DNA from: Planctomycetota bacterium
GTDB taxonomy: Bacteria; Planctomycetota; Phycisphaerae; Phycisphaerales; UBA5793
NCBI GenBank assembly: GCA_963205185.1
Contig: CAUJHZ010000073.1
Span: forward strand, 1-58,240
Length of the DNA stretch: 58,240 bases
Direction of reading: 5' to 3'
This document shows, in pieces, positions 44,079 through 52,810 of the stretch. How positions within the stretch are numbered: position 1 is the first letter of the stretch; each line of letters begins with the position of its first letter. The position numbers and the translations under genes are program-made. The notes under the pieces are model-generated. The model saw nothing but the letters and a program-made list of their open reading frames with translations. It had not been told where the DNA came from and ran no database searches.

Positions 44079-44963
44079 TCAATCGGGCGGCGGTTCAATC
44101 GAAGACAGCGGCCGCACCGACCAGATCCACTCGTCCGGCTGCGGATCGGCCGCAAGGTCGATGACCAGCACCGCCGCCCGCTCGTGGTCGCTGTTGAGGA
44201 TGAGGCCCCGGTGATCGAGCGGCTGCGAACCGCTCTCGGCGTGCTCGTGGCCAATGCAAAAAGCCCGAACGCCAAGGAGTTCAGCCAGCCTGTCCAGGTG
44301 GGCTGCTCCATGGCGGCGGCCCCACACCAGGAGATACGCCGAGCCCGTGCGCGGCTCGAAGTCGGCGTCTGTCAATTCACGATCGAGTACGCCAGGATCG
44401 AACGTCTTCATCACGTGCTCGGCCGGCAGACTGTGGGAGCAGAGGATGCCCGAATCGGTCCGCAATGCCAGCGGCCAGGATCTGAGAAACGCATTGATCG
44501 CGTCAATGACATCACCTGCGTCATCGCCGAAGGTGAACTCGATGGCGTCGTTGAAGAGGACGACGGAGTCGCCCGCGCCCTTGCTCACGCCGCGCCCGGT
44601 CATCTGCGACATTTCGTGATTGGCCAGCAGGGGGTGCACCTGCAGGGGATAGCGCACGACGAGTTCGGCGGCGCGAAGCAGCATGCGATGGCTGAAGTCC
44701 ATGCCGTTGATGAGATTCTCGCCGTGGATCAGTTCGTGCAGCGTGACGTGATGATCGCTCGAAGCGTCGAGTCGCGCCAGCGCGAGGATGGCCGCCAGGT
44801 GAAACGGATTGTCGTGCAGATCACCGGTGGCGACGAGCCGGCCTCGGCGCGGCAGGTGCACCGTCGCGCCGCGCCGCAGCGGCGAGGAGCGAAGCACTTG
44901 AGAGGCCCGCCCGAGCAGCTCGACCACCGCCGCGGCGTTCGTGAAGTCCGTCTGAAACTGCAC
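44079..44963 (-). CDS. Calcineurin-like metallophosphoesterase
   Basis: This 294-residue protein has the spaced motifs of metallophosphoesterases: ATGDLHDNPFHL (GDxH), LLANHEM in place of GNH[ED], SHSLP, and CIGHEHAE (GHxH-like). They are expected to bind two metal ions and cleave phosphoesters. The third motif has Ala-Asn-His rather than Gly-Asn-His, a mild departure. GTG 44963 is preferred because TATGGT lies 5 nt upstream; TTG 44969 is also in frame. The substrate is not apparent. Confidence 0.75.
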   Translation of the reverse strand: MQFQTDFTNAAAVVELLGRASQVLRSSPLRRGATVHLPRRGRLVATGDLHDNPFHLAAILALARLDASSDHHVTLHELIHGENLINGMDFSHRMLLRAAELVVRYPLQVHPLLANHEMSQMTGRGVSKGAGDSVVLFNDAIEFTFGDDAGDVIDAINAFLRSWPLALRTDSGILCSHSLPAEHVMKTFDPGVLDRELTDADFEPRTGSAYLLVWGRRHGAAHLDRLAELLGVRAFCIGHEHAESGSQPLDHRGLILNSDHERAAVLVIDLAADPQPDEWIWSVRPLSSIEPPPD

Positions 44964-44968
44964 GGCCA

Positions 44969-44974
44969 ACCATA
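44969..44974 (-). promoter_or_regulatory. -10-like TATGGT before the phosphoesterase gene
   Basis: On the minus strand TATGGT ends 5 nt before GTG 44963, in the leaderless arrangement. Confidence 0.3.
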
Positions 44975-45009
44975 GCCGCGTTCCCGGCCGGCCCGCTGGC
45001 GCCGGCTCC

Positions 45010-45015
45010 TACAAT
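45010..45015 (+). promoter_or_regulatory. -10-like TACAAT before the exbD-like gene
   Basis: TACAAT ends 8 nt before ATG 45024, with no ribosome site. Confidence 0.4.
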
Positions 45016-45023
45016 GCGCTGCC

Positions 45024-45467
45024 ATGGCCGTGCGCATCACCCGCGACACTTCGCTCGAGCCGCGCCTCGAAATCATGCCGCTGCTGGATGTGATTTTTCT
45101 GCTGCTGGCTTTCTTCATCTACGCGATGGTGCTGCTCATCCGTGCCGAGGTCCTGCCGGTGCAACTGCCCGAACTGAGCCAAGGGCGGCCGGCGAGCAAC
45201 GTCGAAGCGATCTCCATCACCCTCGACGCCGACGGGTCGCTTTTTGTCGATGCCCAGCCGACCAATCTCGACGCCGTCATCGGCGTGCTGCAGGAGGCGC
45301 TCGCCGCCAGGCCCGGCGCCCGCGTCTACCTCGCAGCGGACATGGAAGGCCGCGCCGACCGCCTGCCGGTATTCATCGAACTGGTCAACCGCCTGCGCGG
45401 CTCAGGCATCCACGAGTTCTTCATCGTCGGCAAGCCGATGGACGCACTCTCCAGCCCACCCCGCTGA
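45024..45467 (+). CDS. ExbD/TolR-family biopolymer transport protein
   Basis: This 147-residue protein has a single N-terminal helix with the conserved Asp (MPLLDVIFLLLAFFIYAM, Asp at residue 22) through which ExbD/TolR couple to the proton flow of ExbB/TolQ. A periplasmic domain follows, with SITLDADGSLFVDAQP. Normally exbD sits next to exbB, but no partner is here. The nearby genes on both sides are unrelated. It may work with an ExbB encoded elsewhere. Confidence 0.83.
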   Translation: MAVRITRDTSLEPRLEIMPLLDVIFLLLAFFIYAMVLLIRAEVLPVQLPELSQGRPASNVEAISITLDADGSLFVDAQPTNLDAVIGVLQEALAARPGARVYLAADMEGRADRLPVFIELVNRLRGSGIHEFFIVGKPMDALSSPPR

Positions 45468-45519
45468 GATCCCGCGGCTTACTTCGGCCCTGCGGCGTCT
45501 TCATTCCGATGTCGGCGCA

Positions 45520-45547
45520 GCGGCCAGAGGCCTTCGCCTCCGGCCGC
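45520..45547 (+). terminator. Probable terminator of the exbD-like gene
   Basis: GCGGCC and GAGGC pair with GCCTC and GGCCGC through one A-C mismatch (45520-45531 with 45536-45547) around CTTC. A run of five T follows at 45574-45578, farther away than usual, so strength is uncertain. Confidence 0.45.
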
Positions 45548-45589
45548 AGCAAGAAAATCGTGGTTTTTCATCTCTCCGGCCAGGTTTTG

Positions 45590-45620
45590 TTGGCACATGC
45601 GGGCCGGGATAGAGGATAAT
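45590..45620 (+). promoter_or_regulatory. Possible promoter of the SBBP gene
   Basis: TTGGCA (45590-45595) and GATAAT (45615-45620) are separated by 19 nt, slightly more than the usual 17. They would give a leader of about 70 nt to the strong ribosome site before ATG 45695. Confidence 0.35.
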
Positions 45621-45694
45621 GTGCTCCACTCTCGATGCCGGCATCGGCCACCTCACCCTTGCCGCCGGCGCGGTCGAGCACGAGGAGGTCCGTG

Positions 45695-48220
45695 ATGCGT
45701 CGTTTCACCACGTCGTCGGCGATGGTTGTGGTCCTTGCCTGCTGCGCGCACTTTGCGCCGCCTGCCACAGCCGGCCCAGCCGAGTCTGATCCCGCCGCGA
45801 CCGAGATGCTTCGCCTCGGCCTGCGCGGCGTCTACTTTGTCCCCAACCAGGGACAGTGGTTGGACGCCGGCGTGCACTACGGCCTGCGCTCGCGCGGCCT
45901 TGACGTCGCCTTCCGCGAGTCGATGCTGACGATGCACATGACGCGGGAGACGGCTGAACCGAGCCCCGACCGTGAGGGAGTGGTGTTGGACGTGCGACGC
46001 GAGACGCCGCTCACTGACTCGCGCGGCTCGTCACGCGAATCCGCTGACCTCGAACACCTCACCCTCACCGTCACCTTCCCGGGCAGCAACGCCGTGCTGC
46101 CCATCGGCGCTCAGCCGCAAACGGCGAAGTTCAACTACTTCGTCGGCGGCGAAGGGCGCGAGACGGCAAGCAATGTGCCTTCAGTCGGCGCGGTGATCTA
46201 CGAAGAGTTGTACGACGGCATCGACCTGCTCGTGTGCGGCAACGACGACGGCGTGCTCAAGTACGAGTTCCACGTACAGCCCGGCGCCGACTACTCACAG
46301 ATCCGCATCGCCTACGACGGCATTGATTCCCTGTGCATCGACGACGCCGGCAATCTCCAGATTAACACATCGTTCGGCACCCTCGCCGACGGTGCGCCGG
46401 TGGTGTGGCAGGAGGATTCAACGAGCCGCGCCTGTGAAGAAACGGGTTCTTCCGACCCATCGCATGACATTCAAAACCCGCTTCCTGACGGGCGCGGCTC
46501 GTCAGGCAGCGACACCATCCCCGCCCGCTTCGAACTGTGCGATGCCCGCACCTACCGCATCGCCCTCGATGGCCCCGTCGATCCGACTCGCGAACTCATC
46601 ATCGATCCCTATTTGCAATGGATGACGTACCTTGGCGGGGGCGGTCAGGATAATGGAACCGGCCTGACAGTAGACCTCGAAGGAAATACGTTTGTAACGG
46701 GCCACACAGGATCACCAAACTTCGAAGGGCGTACCAATTCTCACCATGGCAACCAGGAGGATTACGACGCCTTCGTTGCCAAGGTGGACTCGACGGGTCA
46801 ACTTCAGTGGATGACGTATCTCGGCGGCAGTGACCGGGACCTTGGATACGGCATCGGCGTGGACATCATCGGTGACATATCGGTTGCAGGCTATACGTAC
46901 TCGAATGACTTCGAAGGCCGAATCGATCTGCATCACGGAGGGGAGACCGACGTTTTTGTCGTCAAGGTCAGCCCGACTGGTCAACTTCAGTGGATGACCT
47001 ACCTGGGCGGAAGTGGCGGAGACACAGGGTCCGGCCTTGCCGTAGACAGCATCGGCAACGCTCTGGTCACGGGGTCTTCCGAATCGACTGATTTCATTGG
47101 ACGGATCAACTCATACCACGGCAACGTCGATGGTTTCCTCGCCAAGGTGAATGCGGCCGGCATACAGCTGTGGATGATCTACCTTGGAGGCGGCGCCGGC
47201 GAGAACGGCCGAGGGGTCGCCGTAGATGGAGCTGACAACGCGATGGTAACGGGCAACACGACGTCGCCCAATTTCGAGGGGCGAACCAATGAGATTCATG
47301 GTTCAATTGACGCCTATGTCGCAAAAGTCGGCCCCGCCGGTCAACTCGCATGGATGAGTTACCTCGGCGGGAGCAGCAGTGACATTGGAAGAGGCATCGC
47401 CGTGGACGATGGTGGTAATGTGTTCGTAACGGGCGATACCCAGTCGACCGATCTCGAAGCTCGGACCAACGCATTTCATGGGGGTGGCTACTCCGGTCTG
47501 GACGCCTTCGTCGCCAAGATTGCTCCCAACGGCCTGAACCAGTGGATGACCTACCTTGGCGGAAGCGGTGACGACATCGGCTGCGACGTTGCGGCTGACA
47601 GAGCGAGCAATGCACTGGTGGCAGGGATGACGGACTCGACTGACTGCGAAGGCCGGGTCAATTCGCATCACGGAGGAACAACGGACGCCTTCGTCGTCAA
47701 AGTCAGCCCGAGCGGTCCGATCGAGTGGATGAGTTACCTCGGCGGGAGCGGTAGAGATTCCGGCTACGGCGTTGCAGTAAACAGCGCCAGCAGTGCGATG
47801 GTCTCGGGAGAAACCTCGTCGATCGATTTCGAGGGTCGGTCCAATTCGTATCACGGCTCCAATCTGGACGCCTTCGTGGTAAAGGTGGCGTTTGGGGACC
47901 GGCCGCAACTAAGTGTCAACGCCACCTGCCCCTCCGGCGGCCCCATCCAGGTCTCCTGGTCCGGCGCGACGCGCGGCGGCACGATCGTCCTGCTCCACGC
48001 CCGCAACACCGGATCATTTCGCATCCCCAGCGGCAACCCCTGCGCCGGAACTCAAACGGGCCTGGGCAGCAACCAGATCCAGATCGCGTATCAAGGCAGC
48101 GCCGGCCCCAGCGGCTCACGCACCGTCAACTCAACCACCGGCCCCGGCGCCTGCGGCGGCTATCTTCAGCTTCTCGACGTCGCGACCTGCGCAACGAGCA
48201 ACGTCGTGAGAATCGAGTGA
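45695..48220 (+). CDS. Exported SBBP-repeat beta-propeller protein
   Basis: This 841-residue protein has a signal peptide (about residues 1-26). An N-terminal domain of about 270 residues includes FVPNQGQW and the DUF7948-like PTAKFNYFVGG-type pattern. Seven SBBP repeats of about 57 residues follow (residues 307-728), each opening QWMTYLGG and continuing G-x-A-V-D...N-A-x-V-T-G. The last 100 residues form the C-terminal module with CPSGGPIQVSW and ending ATSNVVRIE. Two stretches, LTDSRGSS and LPDGRGSS, come from an inserted DNA repeat. GAGGAGG lies 6-7 nt before ATG 45695. It is probably a large surface protein of unknown target. Confidence 0.85.
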   Translation: MRRFTTSSAMVVVLACCAHFAPPATAGPAESDPAATEMLRLGLRGVYFVPNQGQWLDAGVHYGLRSRGLDVAFRESMLTMHMTRETAEPSPDREGVVLDVRRETPLTDSRGSSRESADLEHLTLTVTFPGSNAVLPIGAQPQTAKFNYFVGGEGRETASNVPSVGAVIYEELYDGIDLLVCGNDDGVLKYEFHVQPGADYSQIRIAYDGIDSLCIDDAGNLQINTSFGTLADGAPVVWQEDSTSRACEETGSSDPSHDIQNPLPDGRGSSGSDTIPARFELCDARTYRIALDGPVDPTRELIIDPYLQWMTYLGGGGQDNGTGLTVDLEGNTFVTGHTGSPNFEGRTNSHHGNQEDYDAFVAKVDSTGQLQWMTYLGGSDRDLGYGIGVDIIGDISVAGYTYSNDFEGRIDLHHGGETDVFVVKVSPTGQLQWMTYLGGSGGDTGSGLAVDSIGNALVTGSSESTDFIGRINSYHGNVDGFLAKVNAAGIQLWMIYLGGGAGENGRGVAVDGADNAMVTGNTTSPNFEGRTNEIHGSIDAYVAKVGPAGQLAWMSYLGGSSSDIGRGIAVDDGGNVFVTGDTQSTDLEARTNAFHGGGYSGLDAFVAKIAPNGLNQWMTYLGGSGDDIGCDVAADRASNALVAGMTDSTDCEGRVNSHHGGTTDAFVVKVSPSGPIEWMSYLGGSGRDSGYGVAVNSASSAMVSGETSSIDFEGRSNSYHGSNLDAFVVKVAFGDRPQLSVNATCPSGGPIQVSWSGATRGGTIVLLHARNTGSFRIPSGNPCAGTQTGLGSNQIQIAYQGSAGPSGSRTVNSTTGPGACGGYLQLLDVATCATSNVVRIE
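46006..46034. repeat. Coding-embedded palindromic repeat, copy 1
   Basis: Inside the SBBP gene, GCCGCTCACTGACTCGCGCG continues with GGCTCGTCA. TGAC (46015-46018) can pair with GTCA (46030-46033). It encodes PLTDSRGSS. The second copy is at 46477-46506. Confidence 0.6.
46477..46506. repeat. Coding-embedded palindromic repeat, copy 2
   Basis: CCCGCTTCCTGACGGGCGCG continues with GGCTCGTCAG. CTGACG (46485-46490) pairs with CGTCAG (46500-46505). It encodes PLPDGRGSS in the same reading phase as copy 1. Confidence 0.65.
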
Positions 48221-48244
48221 ATCTCCCATCTGCCTTGGGAGGGC

Positions 48245-48275
48245 GATGCTCCAATCATCTTTCAGGAGGAGCATC
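48245..48275 (+). promoter_or_regulatory. Hairpin covering the bcp ribosome-binding site
   Basis: GATGCTCC (48245-48252) is complementary to GGAGCATC (48268-48275). The right arm overlaps the AGGAGG site (48264-48269) 11 nt before ATG 48281. Folding would partly hide the ribosome site. Confidence 0.35.
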
Positions 48276-48280
48276 GACCC

Positions 48281-48802
48281 ATGAGTGGATCGTTGATTGA
48301 ACCCAGCCGGCGCGCGCCTGCGTTCCAGTTGCCTGACCAGAATGGCAAGAACCATCGCCTCTCCGAGTACCGGGGCCAGCGCGTCGTGCTCTACTTCTAT
48401 CCGGAGGATGACACCGAAGGCTGCACCATCGAAGCCGGGGAATTCCGCGACGCCGCGGCGGATTTCCGCAAGGCGGGAGCGGTGGTGCTGGGCGTCTCGC
48501 CGGACAGCAGCGAGTCGCATTGCCGCTTCGCCGACAAGTACGACCTGAACTTTACATTGCTCGCCGACTTGCCGGGCAAAAACGGCGTGCCGAAAATGTG
48601 CGACAAGTACGGCGTGTGGACCCTCAAGCGCATGTTCGGCCGCACCTACATGGGAGTCGTTCGCACGACGTACGTGATCGGGGCGAGCGGCAAGGTCGAA
48701 CATCGCTTCGATCGCGTGCGCGTGAAAGGGCACGCCGCACAGGTGTTGGCCGCATTGCGAGGCGAATCCGGACCCAAGCCGAGCCCGCGCACCAAATCCT
48801 GA
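48281..48802 (+). CDS. bcp: Peroxiredoxin, Bcp/PrxQ type
   Basis: This 173-residue thiol peroxidase has the fold start APAFQLPDQNGK and the active site YFYPEDDTEGCTIEAGEFRD, with the peroxidatic Cys near residue 47. E. coli Bcp has a second Cys five residues later, but here that position is Gly. The only nearby candidate for a resolving Cys is in SESHCRFADKY. It reduces peroxides using thioredoxin or a similar donor. A strong AGGAGG site lies upstream and may be regulated by a hairpin. Confidence 0.9.
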   Translation: MSGSLIEPSRRAPAFQLPDQNGKNHRLSEYRGQRVVLYFYPEDDTEGCTIEAGEFRDAAADFRKAGAVVLGVSPDSSESHCRFADKYDLNFTLLADLPGKNGVPKMCDKYGVWTLKRMFGRTYMGVVRTTYVIGASGKVEHRFDRVRVKGHAAQVLAALRGESGPKPSPRTKS

Positions 48803-48825
48803 GTTGCCCGGCGCGATTGCTGCGG

Positions 48826-48831
48826 TACACT
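48826..48831 (+). promoter_or_regulatory. -10-like TACACT before purD
   Basis: TACACT ends 6 nt before ATG 48838, with no ribosome site. This is the leaderless pattern. Confidence 0.4.
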
Positions 48832-48837
48832 CGCGCG

Positions 48838-50178
48838 ATGAGTCAGTCTGCCACGCCACGTCGCGGCCGCAAAGGCCCTGCCATTCCAGACAAGATCAAC
48901 GTCCTGCTCGTGGGCGGCGGCGGGCGCGAGCACGCGCTGGCGTGGCGCATCGCCCAGTCGCCTCACCTGGCGAGCCTGTACGTGACGCATCACGAGAATC
49001 CCGGCCTGGCGGCGCTCGGCCAGCCCTGCACGGCGCCGACCGAGGCGCGCGAGCAGTGGCGGCTGGTCAAGTGGTGCAATCAGCACAAGATCGATCTCGT
49101 CGTCGTCGGGCCCGAAGGACCCCTGGCCGAGGGGCTCGCCGATGCGCTCGCCACGGAGCGCCGCCTCGTGTTCGGCGTGAACAAATCCGCGGCTCAGATC
49201 GAGTCGAACAAGGCGTGGGCCAAGCAGCTCATGCGGTCCTCTTCCGTTCCCACCGGCGAGGCGCGCATCTTCTCCAACTATGAGCAGGCCGTGCAGTACG
49301 TGCAGAGCCGCGAGGAGATGCCCGTCATCAAGGCCTCGGGCCTGGCCGCGGGAAAGGGCGTCATCCTGCCCGATACGCTCGATGAGGCGATCGAAGCACT
49401 CGGTCAGATCATGAAGCAGCGCGTCTTCGGCACAGCCGGCGAAACGGTGGTGATCGAAGAGCGCCTCAGCGGGCCGGAAGTGTCGATCTTCGCGCTCGTC
49501 GATGGCCGCAACATCTACGTCCTGGAGCCGTGCCAGGATCACAAGCGACTGCTTGAACGTGATGAGGGCCCCAACACCGGAGGCATGGGGGCCTACAGCC
49601 CCGTCTCCTGGCTTGATGACCAGATGCTCGCGCGCATCGAAAACGAGATTCTCGTGCCCACCGTCGATGCGCTGGTGCGCGAGGAGATCGAGTATCGCGG
49701 CGTGCTTTACGCGGGGCTGATGCTCACCGCCGCCGGGCCCAAGGTCATCGAGTTCAACTGCCGCTTCGGCGATCCGGAGTGCCAGGTGCTCATGTCGCGC
49801 CTGCAATCCGACGTGCTCGCGGCTCTCTGGGCGACGGCAGCGGGCCGGCTGGATGAGATCGAACTCGTGTGGGACGAGCGGGCCAGTTGCATCATTGTCA
49901 TGGCGGCGCCCGGGTATCCGGGCTCGTACAAAAAGGGACTGCCCATCAGCGGCCTCGATGACGCCTCGCGCATCGAAAACGTGCAGATCTTCCACGCCGG
50001 CACCAGGAGAACCGACGGCGAGATCATCACGACCGGCGGACGCGTGCTCGGCGTAACGGCCCTGGCGCCGACGCTGAGCGAAGCGCGCGAACGCGCGCTG
50101 CAGGCGTGCGATCTCATTTCGTTCGAGGGCGCGCAACTGAGGCGGGACATCGGCGCCGCCAGCGGCGCGCTGCGCTAG
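48838..50178 (+). CDS. purD: Phosphoribosylamine--glycine ligase (GAR synthetase)
   Basis: This 446-residue ATP-grasp enzyme carries out the second step of purine synthesis, joining glycine to phosphoribosylamine. It begins with a short basic lead of about 20 residues, then VLLVGGGGREHALAWRI. It contains VVVGPEGPLAEGLAD, KASGLAAGKGVI, the ATP-grasp core DHKRLLERDEGPNTGGMGAY and VIEFNCRFGDPECQ. The start at 48838 is chosen for the TACACT box 6 nt upstream. The purF-like gene is also in the window, about 5.5 kb away on the other strand. Confidence 0.95.
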   Translation: MSQSATPRRGRKGPAIPDKINVLLVGGGGREHALAWRIAQSPHLASLYVTHHENPGLAALGQPCTAPTEAREQWRLVKWCNQHKIDLVVVGPEGPLAEGLADALATERRLVFGVNKSAAQIESNKAWAKQLMRSSSVPTGEARIFSNYEQAVQYVQSREEMPVIKASGLAAGKGVILPDTLDEAIEALGQIMKQRVFGTAGETVVIEERLSGPEVSIFALVDGRNIYVLEPCQDHKRLLERDEGPNTGGMGAYSPVSWLDDQMLARIENEILVPTVDALVREEIEYRGVLYAGLMLTAAGPKVIEFNCRFGDPECQVLMSRLQSDVLAALWATAAGRLDEIELVWDERASCIIVMAAPGYPGSYKKGLPISGLDDASRIENVQIFHAGTRRTDGEIITTGGRVLGVTALAPTLSEARERALQACDLISFEGAQLRRDIGAASGALR

Positions 50179-50202
50179 CGGCGGCAGGCGGCCAAAACGT
50201 CC

Positions 50203-50230
50203 GCAGGCCCGACGCGTGCGCCGGGCCTGC
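50203..50230. terminator. Hairpin between purD and the RRM gene
   Basis: A 9-bp stem pairs GCAGGCCCG (50203-50211) with CGGGCCTGC (50222-50230). It sits between convergent genes and could serve either transcript, but no U-tract follows. A perfect 14-bp palindrome, GCCCGAATTCGGGC, lies at 50251-50264. Confidence 0.45.
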
Positions 50231-50271
50231 TGACGTCCTCACTCGATGTAGCCCGAATTCGGGCAAGCGCC

Positions 50272-50574
50272 TCAATAGCGGCCGCCGCCACCACCGCCGC
50301 GCCGCATGCCGCCGCCCATCGGCCGCTCGGCTCGCGGCCGGGCCACGTTGACCGTGAGCGTGCGGCCCTCGATTTCCTTGCCGTTGAGTTCGCTGATGGC
50401 TTTTTGCGCCTCGTCGTCGTTGGGCATCTCGACAAACCCGAACCCGCGCGAGCGGCCGGTCTGCCGATCCATGACGACATTGGCGCGATCAACCTGCCCG
50501 AACTCCGCGAAGAGTTGTTCGAGATCGGCGTCCGAAGTCTGAAACGAGATGTTGCCTACGTAGATGTTCGTCAC
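50272..50574 (-). CDS. RRM-domain RNA-binding protein
   Basis: This 100-residue protein consists of one RNA recognition motif: RNP2 as IYVGNISF and RNP1 as RGFGFVEM. A glycine/arginine-rich tail (GGGMRRGGGGGG) follows. Such bacterial glycine-rich RRM proteins are often cold-inducible RNA chaperones. The GTG at 50574 has AGGAA about 9 nt upstream, so translation starts TNIYVGNI. A leader of over 100 nt lies between it and the mnmG region, which would fit post-transcriptional control. Confidence 0.9.
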   Translation of the reverse strand: MTNIYVGNISFQTSDADLEQLFAEFGQVDRANVVMDRQTGRSRGFGFVEMPNDDEAQKAISELNGKEIEGRTLTVNVARPRAERPMGGGMRRGGGGGGRY

Positions 50575-50803
50575 GATACTTGATTCCTGCCCGAGAACTG
50601 TTCGACTTGAAACCTCGCCGGATACTCGGGCATAACCATGCATCGGCTTTGCCGCGACGCGCTGGAGACAACCTCCCTTGCGTTCAGGCGGCAATAGTTT
50701 ACCATAAGCCGGTGGGAATTTTTGAGAAATTGGCGCGAATCGGCACACAGAATGTGGATAACCCGCATCGAGCGGGTCGGAGGCGCCAAGCAGGGGCAAT
50801 CAG

Positions 50804-52693
50804 TTGGACGATTGGCGTTACGACATCATCGTGATCGGCGGCGGGCATGCCGGGGCCGAGGCGGCTTGGGCGGCAGCCGGCCTTGGCGCAGATGTTGCGC
50901 TGATCACGATGGATCCAACTCGAGTGGGGGCAATGAGTTGCAACCCAGCCATCGGCGGGCTGGCCAAGGGGCAGATCGTCCGCGAAATCGACGCCCTCGG
51001 TGGGCTGATGGGTCGGGCCATAGACGCGACCGGCATCCAGTTCCGCACCCTCAATACCTCCAAGGGGGCCGCCGTCCAGGCGCCCCGCGCCCAGGCGGAC
51101 AAGTACGCCTATGCCGCCGAGGTGCAGCGCCTGCTGGCTGGTCGGGGAGTCGCGGTGATCCCGGGCACGGTGGATGAGCTGATCGTCGAGCGCGGCCGCT
51201 GCTGCGGCGTGGCTGTCAACGGCCGCCGGCTCGCGGCAGCTGCCGTTGTGCTCACGACCGGCACGTTTATGCGCAGCCTGATGCACACCGGCGAGCAGAA
51301 GGCCGAAGGCGGCCGCGTCGGCGAGGGTTCGGCCGTGGGCATCAGTTTCACCCTGCGGCAACTGGGCTTCGAACTCGGCCGGCTCAAGACCGGCACGCCG
51401 CCGCGCCTTGCCGCCGAGTCGCTCGACCTGGCCGATCTCGAGCCCCAGCCGGGCGACGAGCAGATCCGCCCCTTCAGCGAGATGACGCCGCATGACATGC
51501 CGCAAGGGCGCTTTCCCGTTCTGCCGCAGGTCTGTTGCCACACCACGCAGACCAACGCCGCGATCCATGAAATCATCCGCGAGAACATCCACCGCGCGCC
51601 GATGTACAGCGGCCAGATCGAAGCCGAGTGCGGCCCGCGCTACTGCCCGAGCATCGAGGACAAAGTCGTGCGCTTCGCCGACCGCAATTCGCACCACGTT
51701 TTTCTCGAGCCCGAGTCGCTCAGCACCAACGAGATCTATTGCAATGGGATTTCGACCTCGCTGCCGCGCGACGTGCAGGACGCCATCGTTCCGCTCATGC
51801 CCGGCTGCGCGCGCGCGACGATTCTCAAGTACGGCTACGCGGTCGAATACGACATGGTCTGGCCGCACCAGATCGACGCGACGTGCATGACCAAGCGCAT
51901 CGAGGGGTTGTTTCTGGCCGGGCAGATCAACGGCACGAGCGGCTATGAAGAGGCAGCGGGTCAGGGCGTGGTCGCGGGGCTCAACGCCGTGCGATACGCA
52001 AGGCACCAAGAGCCGATCCGTCTGGGGCGAGACCGCTCGTACATCGGCGTGATGATGGATGATCTGGTGACCAAGACGCCGCGCGAGCCGTATCGCATGT
52101 TCACCAGCCGGGCGGAGTTCAGACTGATCCTGCGCGGCGACACCGCGCCCAACCGCCTCACGCCCATGGCGCGGGAGTGGGGGCTCATCTGCGAGCGCCG
52201 CTGGGATCTGCACCGCAAGCGCGTCGAGCAACTCGGGCGCATCCGCGCGCTCATGCACGAAGTCCGGGTAGACGGCCGCAGCCTGCACCAGCACCTGCGC
52301 AGCCGCTCGCTTGCCGAGGCGGCGGTGGCGGACCATCTGCCGCGCGAACTTGAGCGTCGGCTGATCGACGTCGTGATCAGTGACATCCAGTACGAGGGTT
52401 ACGTGGAGAAGCAGCAGGCGGAAATCAGACGCCTGGCCGAGATGGAACAGCGGTCGATCCCGGCGATGTTCGAGTATGCCCGCGTTCCCGGCCTTGGAAA
52501 CGAGGCCATCGACGTGCTGAGCCGCTTCAAGCCGGCCACGCTCGGGCAGGCCGGGCGTCTGGCGGGGGTGAATCCGGCGGATGTGACGCTGCTGGAGATT
52601 GCGATCCGTGGGCGGCGAAACGGGGCCGGGATGGCCCATGAGCGGGACCAGCCGCCACCGGGCGAGAAGAAGCAGGCGGCCGGCTCAACTTGA
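50804..52693 (+). CDS. mnmG: tRNA uridine-5-carboxymethylaminomethyl modification enzyme MnmG
   Basis: This 629-residue FAD enzyme works with MnmE to form cmnm5U at the wobble position of certain tRNAs. FAD-binding IIVIGGGHAGAEAAWAAA lies at residues 9-26, SCNPAIGGLAKG at about 45-56, and GRLKTGTPPRL and LAGQINGTSGYEEAAGQG further on; these are family signatures. The start is the rare TTG at 50804, because no ATG or GTG is in frame before the GGG motif and GGGG lies upstream. The C-terminus has an extra basic, Gly-rich 25 residues. MnmE is not in the window. Confidence 0.95.
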   Translation: MDDWRYDIIVIGGGHAGAEAAWAAAGLGADVALITMDPTRVGAMSCNPAIGGLAKGQIVREIDALGGLMGRAIDATGIQFRTLNTSKGAAVQAPRAQADKYAYAAEVQRLLAGRGVAVIPGTVDELIVERGRCCGVAVNGRRLAAAAVVLTTGTFMRSLMHTGEQKAEGGRVGEGSAVGISFTLRQLGFELGRLKTGTPPRLAAESLDLADLEPQPGDEQIRPFSEMTPHDMPQGRFPVLPQVCCHTTQTNAAIHEIIRENIHRAPMYSGQIEAECGPRYCPSIEDKVVRFADRNSHHVFLEPESLSTNEIYCNGISTSLPRDVQDAIVPLMPGCARATILKYGYAVEYDMVWPHQIDATCMTKRIEGLFLAGQINGTSGYEEAAGQGVVAGLNAVRYARHQEPIRLGRDRSYIGVMMDDLVTKTPREPYRMFTSRAEFRLILRGDTAPNRLTPMAREWGLICERRWDLHRKRVEQLGRIRALMHEVRVDGRSLHQHLRSRSLAEAAVADHLPRELERRLIDVVISDIQYEGYVEKQQAEIRRLAEMEQRSIPAMFEYARVPGLGNEAIDVLSRFKPATLGQAGRLAGVNPADVTLLEIAIRGRRNGAGMAHERDQPPPGEKKQAAGST

Positions 52694-52718
52694 CGTTTCT
52701 GCCCGGCGGTCCTTTGAT
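52690..52718 (+). promoter_or_regulatory. Probable rpsD promoter
   Basis: TTGACG (52690-52695) and TTTGAT (52713-52718) are separated by 17 nt, fitting a sigma-70 type promoter. The predicted leader is about 85 nt, long enough for S4-type autoregulation. Confidence 0.4.
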
Positions 52719-52810
52719 TCAGTTCGACTCAGAACCGGCCGGCAGCCTGCGCGGGTGGGTCCCCAGCCGACGGTTCTCTCCAGAACATCGTCTCTCGAGG
52801 ATTGGCGTAC

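Noticed and set aside
41877-44975. A 1032-residue open frame on the plus strand opposite the M14 peptidases
   Set aside because: The M14 genes have full catalytic motifs, signal peptides and ribosome sites. The opposite frame has none.
50251-50264. Perfect palindrome GCCCGAATTCGGGC as an operator
   Set aside because: It lies in the space between two convergent genes, where an operator is unlikely; it may just be part of termination structure.
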